A DNA stretch of 19,661 nt from an uncultured Desulfarculaceae bacterium (GTDB lineage Bacteria > Desulfobacterota > Desulfarculia > Desulfarculales > Desulfarculaceae), in the NCBI GenBank assembly GCA_937908275.1, contig CALERA010000077.1, forward strand, positions 1-19,661. Reading direction: 5' to 3'. Below are positions 8,715 to 16,322 of this stretch, piece after piece. The stretch's first letter is position 1. Each line of letters opens with the position of its first letter. The notes under the pieces are model-generated. The model did not search any database and was not told where the DNA came from. It was given only the letters and a program-made list of their open reading frames with translations. The position numbers were made by a program, and so were the translations under genes.

Positions 8715-11053
8715 ACCAGCGCGCCCGCGCCCCATATCCGGACAGCCAGCCCCCCACTGGTCACCGCCGCCGTTTACTCTCCAGCCACCTGACCCTGGCC
8801 ACGGTGCTGATCACCGCCCTGATGGTGGGCGTGGTCAGCCTCCTGGGCTATTGGCAGACCCAGCACACCGCCGAGAACCACACCCAGAACATGGCCAACA
8901 ACCACGCCAGCTTCCTGCGCCGCAGCCTGGAGCTGCCCCTCTGGCAGTTGGACTTCCAGCAGGCCCAGACCATCGCCGCCGCTCTACTGCAGAACGACGA
9001 GGTGGTGCACATCCGCCTGGAGGATGCCGATGGACGGGAGATTTTCGACCAGAAAACCGACGAAGGCCCTCCGGACATCCGGCGCGAAGGCGGAGTCTAC
9101 CACCACGGCAACCTGCTGGGGCGTTTCAGCATCAGCCTGACCCAGCAGCGCTTTCAGGGCGAGGCCCACCGCTTGGTATACAGCGGCCTGTTCCTGATGC
9201 TGGCCGTGATGTCCACCGTGACCCTGGTCATGGGCCCCCTGCTGGGCAGACTGCTCAAACGGCCGCTGAGCCAGCTTCTGGCCCGCATGGACGGTCTGGC
9301 GGCGGGCGACTACGACTCCGCCGACGACGACGTGGGTTATGCCGAGTTGGAGCCGGTGGTGATGCGCTTCAACCGCATGGCCCAGGAGGTGCGCCACCGC
9401 GAGGACTCCCTGACCAAGAGCCGCGACCGCCTGGCCCAGGAAGTGGTCCAGCGGCAGCGGGCCCAGGAGGCCCTGCGCCGGAGCGAGGAGCGTTACCGTC
9501 AGCTCTTCGACTCGATCACCGACCTGATCTATGTCCATGACATGAATGGCAATCTCATCTCCCTCAACCAGGCGGCGGTCAGCAGCCTGGGACGCCCCCT
9601 CTCCGAGTTGATGGGACAGCACATGTCCTCGCTGATCTCCCCGGAGGTGAAGGAGAATTTCGAGTCGGATTATATGGATCAGATCCGGCGGAACGGCCAG
9701 GCCCGGGGGATCGCCAAATACCTTGGTCACGATGGTTCGCCCCATTTCATCGAGTACCGCAGTCTGGTGGTGCGCGAGGGGGGCAACGAGCCCTATGTCA
9801 GCGGATCGGGGCGCGACGTGACCGAACGCATCCATTCCGAGCGCGAACTGCGCCATCTGCAACAGCAATTGCTGCAATCGCAGAAGATGGAGGCCCTGGG
9901 CACCCTGGCCAGCGGCGTGGCCCATGAGTTCAACAACGTGCTGATGACCATCCGGGGCTACACCCAGCTCATGGCCCAGCGCCAGGACCTGGAGCCGGAG
10001 ATGGCTGTCTATCTCCGACGCATCGACGAGAGCACCCAGCGGGCGGCCAGCCTGGTGGGGGGGATGCTGGGCTTCTCGCGGCGGGAGGACCAGGGGCGGG
10101 TGCGGGTCGACCCAAAACAACTTCTTGAAAAGACTGGCGCTCTCTTGCGTCAGACCCTGCCGCCCACGGTGTTGCTGGAAACCCAACTCGCCGCCGACGC
10201 CCCGGCGGTGATGGCCCAGCCCAACCAGTTGGAGCAGGTGCTCTTGAATCTGGCCCTCAACGCCCGCGACGCCATGCCCCAGGGCGGAAACCTGACCCTC
10301 GGCGCCGCCCCGGCCCACCTGGACCAGGCCTTTTGCCGGGTCCACCCCTGGGCCAAGCCGGGCGACTACCTGGAGGTCACGGTCAGCGACAGCGGCGAAG
10401 GCATGGCCCCGGCGGTGGTGGAGCGCATCTTCGAGCCCTTTTTCACCACCAAGCTGCCGGGCAAGGGCACCGGCCTGGGCCTCTACGTGGCCTACACCGT
10501 GCTAAAAAGCCACGATGGCGGCATCGTGCTGGAAAGCCGCCCCGGCCAGGGGACCACCTTCCGCCTTTATCTGCCGGTCCAGGCCTTCCAGCCCCCGGCC
10601 CAAGCCCCGGCCAAGCCCGCGCCCCCCCCGGTCCCGGGCCGGGGACAGCGCATCCTGGTGGTGGATGACGAGCCCGCGGTGCGCATGATCCTGCACGAGG
10701 CCCTGACCGCCGCCGGCTACCAGGTGGACGAGGCCGCCAACGGACAGCAGGCCCTGGAGATTTACCAGGCCCGTTCCGCGACCAACCGGGCCTTCGACCT
10801 GGTGGTGCTGGACCTGTCCATGCCGGTGATGGACGGCCTGGAGTGCCTGCGTCAGTTGACCGAGCTGGACCAGGCCTGCAAGGTGGTGCTGGCCACCGGC
10901 CAGGCCGACAGCCACCTGGCCCAAAAGGCGGTTCGGGCCCAGGCCATCCTGCACAAGCCCTTCGACCTGGCCGCCCTGCTGGGTTTGCTGGCCCGCTGCT
11001 TGTCCCCGGAGGACCGGGATTTGCTCCCGAATTCCGAACCCGCCTGGCAATAG
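8711..11053 (+). CDS. Membrane hybrid histidine kinase (periplasmic sensor-HAMP-PAS-kinase-receiver)
   Basis: A 780-residue protein. TM1 is at about residues 27-48 and TM2 at about 154-180, enclosing a roughly 105-residue periplasmic domain with LELPLWQLD and VVHIRLEDADG segments, resembling short CHASE8-like sensors. HAMP follows at about 178-230, then a coiled coil and one PAS at about 262-375. HisKA has H-box SGVAHEFNNVL (His405). The HATPase has intact G1 (VSDSGEGM), FEPFFTTK and GTGLGL. The receiver at about 650-770 has phosphoacceptor Asp701 and Lys749. The GTG start at 8711 is chosen because it makes a 4-nt GTGA overlap with the binding-protein stop, which suggests translational coupling, and because TM1 follows shortly after; a longer in-frame opening to 8585 overlaps the binding-protein gene and is rejected. 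The PAS-to-receiver half is clearly homologous to the C-terminus of the upstream eight-PAS kinase. Confidence 0.92.
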   Translation: MNQRARAPYPDSQPPTGHRRRLLSSHLTLATVLITALMVGVVSLLGYWQTQHTAENHTQNMANNHASFLRRSLELPLWQLDFQQAQTIAAALLQNDEVVHIRLEDADGREIFDQKTDEGPPDIRREGGVYHHGNLLGRFSISLTQQRFQGEAHRLVYSGLFLMLAVMSTVTLVMGPLLGRLLKRPLSQLLARMDGLAAGDYDSADDDVGYAELEPVVMRFNRMAQEVRHREDSLTKSRDRLAQEVVQRQRAQEALRRSEERYRQLFDSITDLIYVHDMNGNLISLNQAAVSSLGRPLSELMGQHMSSLISPEVKENFESDYMDQIRRNGQARGIAKYLGHDGSPHFIEYRSLVVREGGNEPYVSGSGRDVTERIHSERELRHLQQQLLQSQKMEALGTLASGVAHEFNNVLMTIRGYTQLMAQRQDLEPEMAVYLRRIDESTQRAASLVGGMLGFSRREDQGRVRVDPKQLLEKTGALLRQTLPPTVLLETQLAADAPAVMAQPNQLEQVLLNLALNARDAMPQGGNLTLGAAPAHLDQAFCRVHPWAKPGDYLEVTVSDSGEGMAPAVVERIFEPFFTTKLPGKGTGLGLYVAYTVLKSHDGGIVLESRPGQGTTFRLYLPVQAFQPPAQAPAKPAPPPVPGRGQRILVVDDEPAVRMILHEALTAAGYQVDEAANGQQALEIYQARSATNRAFDLVVLDLSMPVMDGLECLRQLTELDQACKVVLATGQADSHLAQKAVRAQAILHKPFDLAALLGLLARCLSPEDRDLLPNSEPAWQ

Positions 11054-11092
11054 GCCGGGGCCTGGTCGCCTTTTCGCGCCCAGGGAGGCCTG

Positions 11093-11120
11093 TTTACAAC
11101 CGGCGCGGTTGTGCTACGAT
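11093..11120 (+). promoter_or_regulatory. Promoter of the iron alcohol dehydrogenase gene
   Basis: TTTACA (11093-11098), a 16-nt spacer and TACGAT (11115-11120) make a good sigma70-type promoter in the 124-nt gap after the kinase operon. The start point would fall near 11127, about 50 nt before the coding start. Confidence 0.55.
11096..11112. promoter_or_regulatory. Candidate operator: perfect 17-bp dyad inside the promoter
   Basis: ACAACCG-GCG-CGGTTGT is a perfect inverted repeat with 7-bp arms. It overlaps the last three bases of the -35 and fills most of the spacer. This position is typical of operators for dimeric repressors or MerR-type activators. No regulator gene is adjacent. Confidence 0.5.
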
Positions 11121-11177
11121 CAATCTGGTTTTCCATGATCCTTCCCATGGACACGATAACCTAGCAAGGAACTAGTC

Positions 11178-12341
11178 ATGCAAGGCTTCAGTCTGGATAG
11201 CATCCGCCGCACCGTCTTCGGCCAGGGGGCCAGTGAGCAACTGGGCCAGGAAGTCCTCCTGCTGGGGACCAAGAAGGTCCTGGTGGTCATCGATCCCCAG
11301 GTGCGCAGCGCCGAGGTGGCCGACCCCGCCCTCAAGAGCCTGCAGCAGGCGGGCGTCAAGTACGTGATCTACGACCGCATCACCCGCGAGCCCGAGCCGG
11401 CCGAGGCCGACGACGCCGCCACCCTGGGGCGCGAGTTCGGGGCCCAGGCCGTGGTGGGCATCGGCGGCGGCAGCGCCCTGGACCTGGCCAAGGCCGCCGG
11501 GGTGCTGATGACCAACCTGGGGCCGGCCACCGAGTACGTGGGCCTGGAGCTGATCAAGAAGCCGGGCAAGCCGGTGATCTGCCTGCCCACCACCGCCGGC
11601 ACCGGCAGCGAGGTCACCTTCACCGCCGTCTTCACCCGCCGGGCCGACGGCTTCAAGGGCGGCATCAACGGCCGGATGCTCTACCCCCACACCGCCATCC
11701 TGGACCCGCTGTTGACCGTAAGCTGCCCGGCCTACATCACCGCCATCACCGGCATGGACGCCCTGACCCACGCCATGGAGGCCTACACCAGCCGGGCGGC
11801 CACCCCCCTCAGCGACCTCAACGCCCTGAAGGCCATCGAGCTGATCGGCGACAACCTGCGCCAGGCGGTGGCCCACGGCGAGAACCTGGCCGCCCGCGAG
11901 GGCATGATGCTGGGCGCCTACCTGGCCGGCCTGGCCCTGGCCCAGGCGGGCGTGGGCGCGGTGCACGCCATGGCCTATCCCCTGGGGGCCTTCTTCGACA
12001 TCCCCCACGGCGAGGCCAACGCGGTGCTCCTGCCCTATGTCCTGGAATTCAACCTGATGGCCTGCCCGGACCGCTTCGCCGAGATGGCCTACGCCCTGGC
12101 CGAGCTGCCCGACGACCTCAGCACCCGCGAGGCGGCCGAGGCCTGCGTGCAGGAGGTCTACGAGCTGTCGGACGACGTGGGCATCCCGGCCAGCCTGGAC
12201 GCCCTGGACGTGCCCCGGGAGCGGGTGCCGGAGATGGCCGCCAAGGCCATGACCGTGGCCCGGCCCATCGCCAACAACCCGCGCAAGGTGACCGCCGCCG
12301 ACCTGGAGCTGGTCTACCAGCGCGCCTTCATGGTCGAGTAG
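11178..12341 (+). CDS. Iron-containing alcohol dehydrogenase
   Basis: A 387-residue group III (Fe2+-dependent) alcohol dehydrogenase of usual length. GIGGGSALD near residues 95-103 is the dinucleotide-binding GGGS motif. The metal ligands fall at Asp194 and His198 (GMDALTHAMEAY), His263 (GAVHAMAYPLG) and His277 (DIPHGEAN), the same spacing as in lactaldehyde reductase FucO. It would interconvert an alcohol and an aldehyde with NAD(P)H in the cytosol. The substrate cannot be fixed from sequence; lactaldehyde, 1,3-propanediol and simple primary alcohols are all possible. AAGGAA stands about 8 nt before the ATG. It appears to be a single-gene transcription unit, with its own operator-bearing promoter and a strong terminator after the stop. 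Confidence 0.93.
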   Translation: MQGFSLDSIRRTVFGQGASEQLGQEVLLLGTKKVLVVIDPQVRSAEVADPALKSLQQAGVKYVIYDRITREPEPAEADDAATLGREFGAQAVVGIGGGSALDLAKAAGVLMTNLGPATEYVGLELIKKPGKPVICLPTTAGTGSEVTFTAVFTRRADGFKGGINGRMLYPHTAILDPLLTVSCPAYITAITGMDALTHAMEAYTSRAATPLSDLNALKAIELIGDNLRQAVAHGENLAAREGMMLGAYLAGLALAQAGVGAVHAMAYPLGAFFDIPHGEANAVLLPYVLEFNLMACPDRFAEMAYALAELPDDLSTREAAEACVQEVYELSDDVGIPASLDALDVPRERVPEMAAKAMTVARPIANNPRKVTAADLELVYQRAFMVE

Positions 12342-12358
12342 CCAGGCCCGCAACCGTC

Positions 12359-12406
12359 CCGGCCCCGGGTGGCGGGGTCATCCCCCACCGGGGCCGGTTC
12401 TTTTTT
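12359..12406 (+). terminator. Strong rho-independent terminator
   Basis: CCGGCCCCGG(G)TGG at 12359-12372 pairs with CCACCGGGGCCGG at 12385-12397, with one bulged G and further GGGG:CCCC pairing inside. It is followed directly by TTCTTTTTT (12398-12406). It lies 17 nt after the dehydrogenase stop. Confidence 0.92.
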
Positions 12407-12474
12407 CCGAACCCTTCGCGGCCCTTGGCCGGCCCAACCGCCCGACCAACCGCCCGCGCGACAGGAGCAGGACC

Positions 12475-13662
12475 ATGCCCGGATTCGAGTGGCTGGACAA
12501 GGAAGAGCAGAAGATCATCAACGAGGTGATGCAGCGGGGCATCCTCTTCCGCTACGACATGCCCCTTGGCGTGGGCAAGTACGTGCCGGAGTTCGAGAAG
12601 GCCTTCGCCGCCAGCGTGGGCGCGCGCCACGCCCTGGCCGTGACCAGCGGCACCACCGCCCTGAAGGTGGCCCTGACCGGCCTGGGCCTGGGACCGGGCG
12701 ACGAGGTGATCGTGCCCGGCTTCACCTTCGTGGCCACCTGGGAGACGGTCTTCGACTGCGGGGCGGTGCCGGTCTTCGCCGAGGTGGACGAGACCCTGTG
12801 CCTGGACCCGGCCGACGTGGAGAAAAAGATCAGCGAGCGCACCCGCTGCATCGCCCTGGTGCACATGATGGGGGCCCAGGCCCGGATCAAGGAGATCAAG
12901 GCCATCGCCGACCGGCACGGCATCCCGGTGTTGGAAGACACCGCCCAGGCCGCCGGGGCCAGCCTGGAGGGCAAGGCCCTGGGCACCTTCGGGGCCTGCG
13001 GCACCTTCAGCCTGGACGCGGTCAAGACCGTCACCACCGGCGAGGGCGGCATGGTGGTCACCGACGACGAAGCCCTGTACCAGAACATGAGCGAGTACTC
13101 CGACCACGGCCACGACCACAAGCCGGTGGGCCGGGGCAACGAGGGCCGCCGCTTCATCGGCATGAACTTCCGCATGATGGAGCTGCAGGGGGCCCTGGGC
13201 CTGGCGCAGTTGGCCAAGCTGCCGGCCATGGTGACGCGGATGCAGTCGATCAAGAGCGCCCTCAAGGAGGCCCTGGCCCGGGTGCCCGGCCTGACCTTCC
13301 GCCAGATCCCGGACCCCAAGGGCGACTCGGCCACCTTTGTCAGCTGGTTCCTGCCCACCCCGGAGGCCGCCGGCCGCATGGCCGCCATCCTGGGCGAGCA
13401 CGGGGCCGGCCCGGTGGCCTGGGGCAAGAACACCTGGCACGCCTATCACAACTGGGAGCACCTGCACGCCGGGGCCACGGTGGTCAAGAGCGGCTGGCCC
13501 TTCGTGCGCCCCGAGGGCAAGCTCAGCTATCCGCCCGACGCCCTGCCCCAGACCACGGCCCTGCTGCACCGCTGCCTGTCCTGGCAGGTGATGCTGGGCT
13601 GGGACCAGGCCCGGCTGCAGAAGATGACCGAGGCCATCAACAAGGTGGCGGTGGAGCTCTAG
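12475..13662 (+). CDS. DegT/DnrJ/EryC1/StrS family aminotransferase
   Basis: A 395-residue PLP-dependent enzyme of the family that transaminates nucleotide-linked keto-sugars for surface polysaccharides or antibiotics. SVGARHALAVTSGTTAL at about residues 45-61 is the cofactor phosphate-binding start of the fold. Asp155 in LEDTAQAAGA contacts the PLP ring nitrogen. Lys184 in FSLDAVKTVTTGEGG is the Schiff-base lysine. NFRMMELQGALGLAQL near 225-240 matches the family's N-x-R-M segment. The sugar substrate is unknown. AGGAG and GCAGGA lie just before the ATG. I see no clear promoter in the 68 nt after the upstream terminator. The next gene (comF) starts 8 nt after the stop, and a heptose adenylyltransferase follows, which fits envelope sugar synthesis (inference). 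Confidence 0.92.
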   Translation: MPGFEWLDKEEQKIINEVMQRGILFRYDMPLGVGKYVPEFEKAFAASVGARHALAVTSGTTALKVALTGLGLGPGDEVIVPGFTFVATWETVFDCGAVPVFAEVDETLCLDPADVEKKISERTRCIALVHMMGAQARIKEIKAIADRHGIPVLEDTAQAAGASLEGKALGTFGACGTFSLDAVKTVTTGEGGMVVTDDEALYQNMSEYSDHGHDHKPVGRGNEGRRFIGMNFRMMELQGALGLAQLAKLPAMVTRMQSIKSALKEALARVPGLTFRQIPDPKGDSATFVSWFLPTPEAAGRMAAILGEHGAGPVAWGKNTWHAYHNWEHLHAGATVVKSGWPFVRPEGKLSYPPDALPQTTALLHRCLSWQVMLGWDQARLQKMTEAINKVAVEL

Positions 13663-13670
13663 GCCGGGCG

Positions 13671-14432
13671 GTGGAGGCGGCCAGCCTGCCCCGCCTGCTG
13701 GCCGGCCTGCGCGACCTGGCCTTTCCCCCGGGCTGCCTGGGTTGCGGTCGGGTGGTGGGGCAAGACCAGGCCTTTTGCCCGGCCTGCGCCGGGCAGGTGG
13801 CCTGGCTCAAGGCCGCCTGTCCGGTCTGCGGCCAGCCCCAGGCGGCCGGCGGGGCGGATTGCCCGACCTGCGCCGTCGCGGCCCCGGCCTGGGATCGGGC
13901 CTGGGCCCTGGCCGGCCATGCCGGGCCGGTGGCCGAGGCCGTCCGGGCCTTCAAGTACCGCCGGGCCTGGGCCATTGGCGCGGGCCTGGGCCGCCTTTTG
14001 GCCCAGCGCGTCCCGGCCGACCTCCTGGCCGGGGTGGATATCATCGCCCCGGTGCCCCTGCACCGCTGGCGGCTCCTGCGCCGGGGCTTCAACCAGGCCC
14101 AGGTCCTGGCCCGGGAGCTGTCCCGGCGGACGGGCCAGGGCGAACCCCGCCCCCGCCTGTTGCCGGACCTGCTGCTGCGCCGCCGCCACACCCGCCCCCA
14201 GGTGGGCATGAGCCCCGCCCAGCGGGCGGCCAACGTGGCCGGGGCCTTCGCGGTCCATCCCCGCCGGGCGGCGCTCCCGGCCGGGCGGCGGGTGCTGTTG
14301 GTGGATGACGTGCTCACCACCGGGGCCACGGTCGGCGAGTGCGCCCGGGCCCTGCGGGCCGCCGGCGCGGCCTGGGTGGGGGTGGTGACGGTTTCCCGGG
14401 GCGGAGCCATCCGCCCCGGCCGCGAGACATGA
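13671..14432 (+). CDS. comF: ComF family phosphoribosyltransferase-like protein
   Basis: A 253-residue ComF homologue. The N-terminal 70 residues contain four Cys pairs (CLGCG, CPAC, CPVCG, CPTC), the zinc-ribbon part. The PRT fold follows, with VDIIAPVPLHRWRLLRRGFNQA, the hallmark ComF segment, and the PRPP-binding loop VLLVDDVLTTGAT at about 208-220. ComF is required for DNA uptake in naturally competent bacteria; in others its role is unclear. The start is taken as GTG 13671, the only plausible in-frame start between the aminotransferase stop and the zinc ribbon. Its ribosome site is weak, so coupling to the upstream gene is likely. The frame stays open far upstream across the aminotransferase gene, which is only a GC-rich shadow. 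Its stop overlaps the ATG of rfaE2 (ATGA). Confidence 0.88.
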   Translation: MEAASLPRLLAGLRDLAFPPGCLGCGRVVGQDQAFCPACAGQVAWLKAACPVCGQPQAAGGADCPTCAVAAPAWDRAWALAGHAGPVAEAVRAFKYRRAWAIGAGLGRLLAQRVPADLLAGVDIIAPVPLHRWRLLRRGFNQAQVLARELSRRTGQGEPRPRLLPDLLLRRRHTRPQVGMSPAQRAANVAGAFAVHPRRAALPAGRRVLLVDDVLTTGATVGECARALRAAGAAWVGVVTVSRGGAIRPGRET

Positions 14433-14935
14433 GACCCATGACCGACTTCGACGCCCGCCACAAGATCGTGGACCCCGCCACCGCCGTGGCCCGCGCCCGC
14501 GCGGTACAGGCCGCCGGGGGCCAGGTGGTCTTCACCAACGGCTGCTTCGACCTGCTGCACGCCGGCCACGTGCGCTATCTGGGCCAGGCCCGGTCCCAGG
14601 GCGACTGCCTGATCCTGGGGCTCAACTCCGACGCCAGCGTGCGCGGCCTGGAAAAAGGCCCCGAGCGCCCCATCGTCCCCCAGGTCCAGCGGGCCGAGGT
14701 GGTGGCCGGCCTGATGGCGGTGGACCTGGTGGTGATCTTCGACCAGCCCACCCCCCTGGAGCTGATCCAGGCCCTGGCCCCGGACGTGCTGGTCAAGGGC
14801 GGCGACTGGCCGGTGGAGAGCATCGTGGGCCATGAATTCGTCCTGGCCCGCGGGGGCCGGGTGCTGTCCATCCCGCTGGTGGCCGGGCTTTCCACCACCA
14901 ACCTGGTGCGCCGCCTGACCGGCGGCGGGGCTTGA
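14429..14935 (+). CDS. rfaE2: D-glycero-beta-D-manno-heptose 1-phosphate adenylyltransferase
   Basis: A 168-residue stand-alone equivalent of the HldE C-terminal domain. It transfers AMP from ATP to heptose 1-phosphate, giving ADP-heptose for the lipopolysaccharide inner core. FTNGCFDLLHAGHVRYL carries the nucleotidyltransferase HxGH motif (His44, His47). VLVKGGDWPVESIVG and LSTTNLVRRL are the conserved C-terminal segments, the latter the STT nucleotide-binding signature. Length is normal. I choose ATG 14429, which gives a 4-nt ATGA overlap with comF; ATG 14438 three codons later is the alternative. The matching heptose kinase (RfaE1/HldA) is not in the window. Its presence implies a Gram-negative cell with heptose in its envelope. 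Confidence 0.92.
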   Translation: MRPMTDFDARHKIVDPATAVARARAVQAAGGQVVFTNGCFDLLHAGHVRYLGQARSQGDCLILGLNSDASVRGLEKGPERPIVPQVQRAEVVAGLMAVDLVVIFDQPTPLELIQALAPDVLVKGGDWPVESIVGHEFVLARGGRVLSIPLVAGLSTTNLVRRLTGGGA

Positions 14936-14960
14936 CAATCCCGGCCCCAGCCGATGCAAT
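14932..14960 (+). promoter_or_regulatory. Promoter for the DUF2333 gene, overlapping the rfaE2 stop
   Basis: A perfect -35 TTGACA (14932-14937) contains the rfaE2 TGA stop (14933-14935). Seventeen nt later comes TGCAAT (14955-14960), four of six matches to the -10 consensus. The start near 14967 gives a leader of about 30 nt. Confidence 0.6.
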
Positions 14961-14996
14961 GGGAATAAGCCGTTTCTTTCAGCCCGGAGGCGCCCC

Positions 14997-16040
14997 ATGA
15001 CCGCGGCCGAAGACAGCCCCCAAACCAAGCGCGGATGTCTGTCCCTGTTCAACCCCCTGGCCGGCGGCCTGGGCCGGGGCGGTCGGGCCTGGCGGGGCAT
15101 CCTGCTCCTGGCCCTGCTCTACTGCCTGGCCGCGCCCCTGGTGATGTGGTACGAGTACGACCGCGCCTTCCCGGCGTTCTTCGATCCCCGCCCCCCGGCC
15201 CCGGCCACCGGCGACGCCCCGGCCGCCGAGGCCCCGGCCCACGGCGTGGTCTTCAGCGACACCCTGATCATGATTTCCCAGCGCATGCTGGAGGGCTGGC
15301 TGCCCAACGACGTGATCTGGCCCAGCATCCTGATGGACAACCCCCAGAACTTCCAACTGGGGGAGCTGGAGGTGGTCCGCTACGCCACCCGGGTGCTGCG
15401 CGACAAGCTCTCGCGCCAGCGCACCACCGACAAGATCGACGCCGACGCCGACAAGGCCTTCACCGACTTCAGCAACAACCCCAAGGCCTGGATCTTCCCC
15501 GCCGCCGAGACCAAGTTCGGCGAGGGGGTGGCCTCCCTGCAACGCTATCGCCAGGGCCTGATCAAGGGCAGCTCGGCCTTCTATCCCCGGGCCGACAACC
15601 TGATCGAGCTGCTGGACCAGTTGGCCAGCCTCCTGGGCGGGGTGGACACCCGCCTGGGCAACGCCCCCCGGGACTGGACCGTGCGCCTGAGCGAGGAGAC
15701 CGCCGGCGACCGCTACAGCGAGGGCGAGGCCACCTCCCGGGTGGCGGTGCCCTGGACCCAGGTGGACGACAACTTCTACTTCGCCCGGGGGGTGGCCTAC
15801 GGCCTGCGCCAGATCCTGGTGGCGGTGCGCTGGGAGTTCGGCGACATCCTGCGCATGAAGCGCTCCCTGGAGCTGTTGGACAACATCATCGCCGAGTTGG
15901 GCCTGGCCCAGTTCGAGCCCCTGGTGGTGCTCAACGGCTCCCGGGGCAGCATCTTCGCCAACCACAGCCTGAGCCTGATGGCCACCCTGGAAGACGTGCG
16001 CCAGAAGATGTCCAGCCTGCAACACATGCTGGAACGATAG
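14997..16040 (+). CDS. DUF2333 family membrane-anchored protein
   Basis: A 347-residue protein that I recognise as DUF2333, a proteobacterial family of unknown function. One membrane segment lies at about residues 33-50 (ILLLALLYCLAAPLVMW). A Pro/Ala-rich linker follows at about 63-80, then a large domain with SDTLIMISQRMLEGWLPND and, near the end, NHSLSLMATLEDVRQKMSSL. The topology suggests an N-terminal anchor with a periplasmic helical domain. A GGAGG ribosome site stands about 7 nt before the ATG, and the gene has its own promoter. A perfect 8-bp hairpin (CGGCCGGA 16074-16081 / TCCGGCCG 16085-16092, loop AAG) lies 33 nt after the stop but has no T-run. I assign no biochemical function. 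Confidence 0.85.
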   Translation: MTAAEDSPQTKRGCLSLFNPLAGGLGRGGRAWRGILLLALLYCLAAPLVMWYEYDRAFPAFFDPRPPAPATGDAPAAEAPAHGVVFSDTLIMISQRMLEGWLPNDVIWPSILMDNPQNFQLGELEVVRYATRVLRDKLSRQRTTDKIDADADKAFTDFSNNPKAWIFPAAETKFGEGVASLQRYRQGLIKGSSAFYPRADNLIELLDQLASLLGGVDTRLGNAPRDWTVRLSEETAGDRYSEGEATSRVAVPWTQVDDNFYFARGVAYGLRQILVAVRWEFGDILRMKRSLELLDNIIAELGLAQFEPLVVLNGSRGSIFANHSLSLMATLEDVRQKMSSLQHMLER

Positions 16041-16133
16041 CCCGGCCTCTGGTAAGACTTTAGGCGTGGGGCGCGGCCGGAAAGTCCGGCCGAAGGCCCC
16101 GGCCTCGGTCACCCCCAGGGTCCAAGACGCGCC

Positions 16134-16322
16134 ATGGAATTGCAACGCTGCTCAGGCTGTCTGTTCTGCGAGGAGTTGGGGCAGGATTACATCCGCTGCA
16201 CCAACGCCGACGTGGCCCAGGACACCGGCTGGGACGACGCCTACCTGACCCAAGGCTACCTGGAGTTGCCACCGTTCAAGCCCGAGGACCCGCCCTGTTT
16301 CTGGTTCGTGCAGAAACGTTAA
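16134..16322 (+). CDS. Small cysteine-rich protein, hypothetical
   Basis: A 62-residue open frame starting at ATG 16134. Three of its five cysteines are at the N-terminus in C-x2-C-x2-C (CSGCLFC); the others are in YIRCTN and PPCFWF. The rest is acidic and aromatic, unlike the Arg/Gly/Pro-rich shadow frames here, and third positions are G/C-rich as in neighbouring genes, so it looks like a real protein. The Cys pattern could bind Zn or an Fe-S cluster, but I recognise no family. No strong Shine-Dalgarno is visible. It sits between the DUF2333 gene and the third kinase; the 205 nt after it hold AT-rich TTAAT...ATTAA repeats (16320-16339) and no clear terminator. Confidence 0.6.
   Translation: MELQRCSGCLFCEELGQDYIRCTNADVAQDTGWDDAYLTQGYLELPPFKPEDPPCFWFVQKR

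Noticed and set aside
12369..13670. Upstream extension of the comF frame across the aminotransferase gene
   Set aside because: The translation is Gly/Pro/Arg-rich filler until the ComF zinc ribbon; the aminotransferase frame is the coding one.
16074..16092. Hairpin after the DUF2333 gene as a terminator
   Set aside because: Perfect 8-bp stem but no T-run on either side; left as an undefined hairpin.
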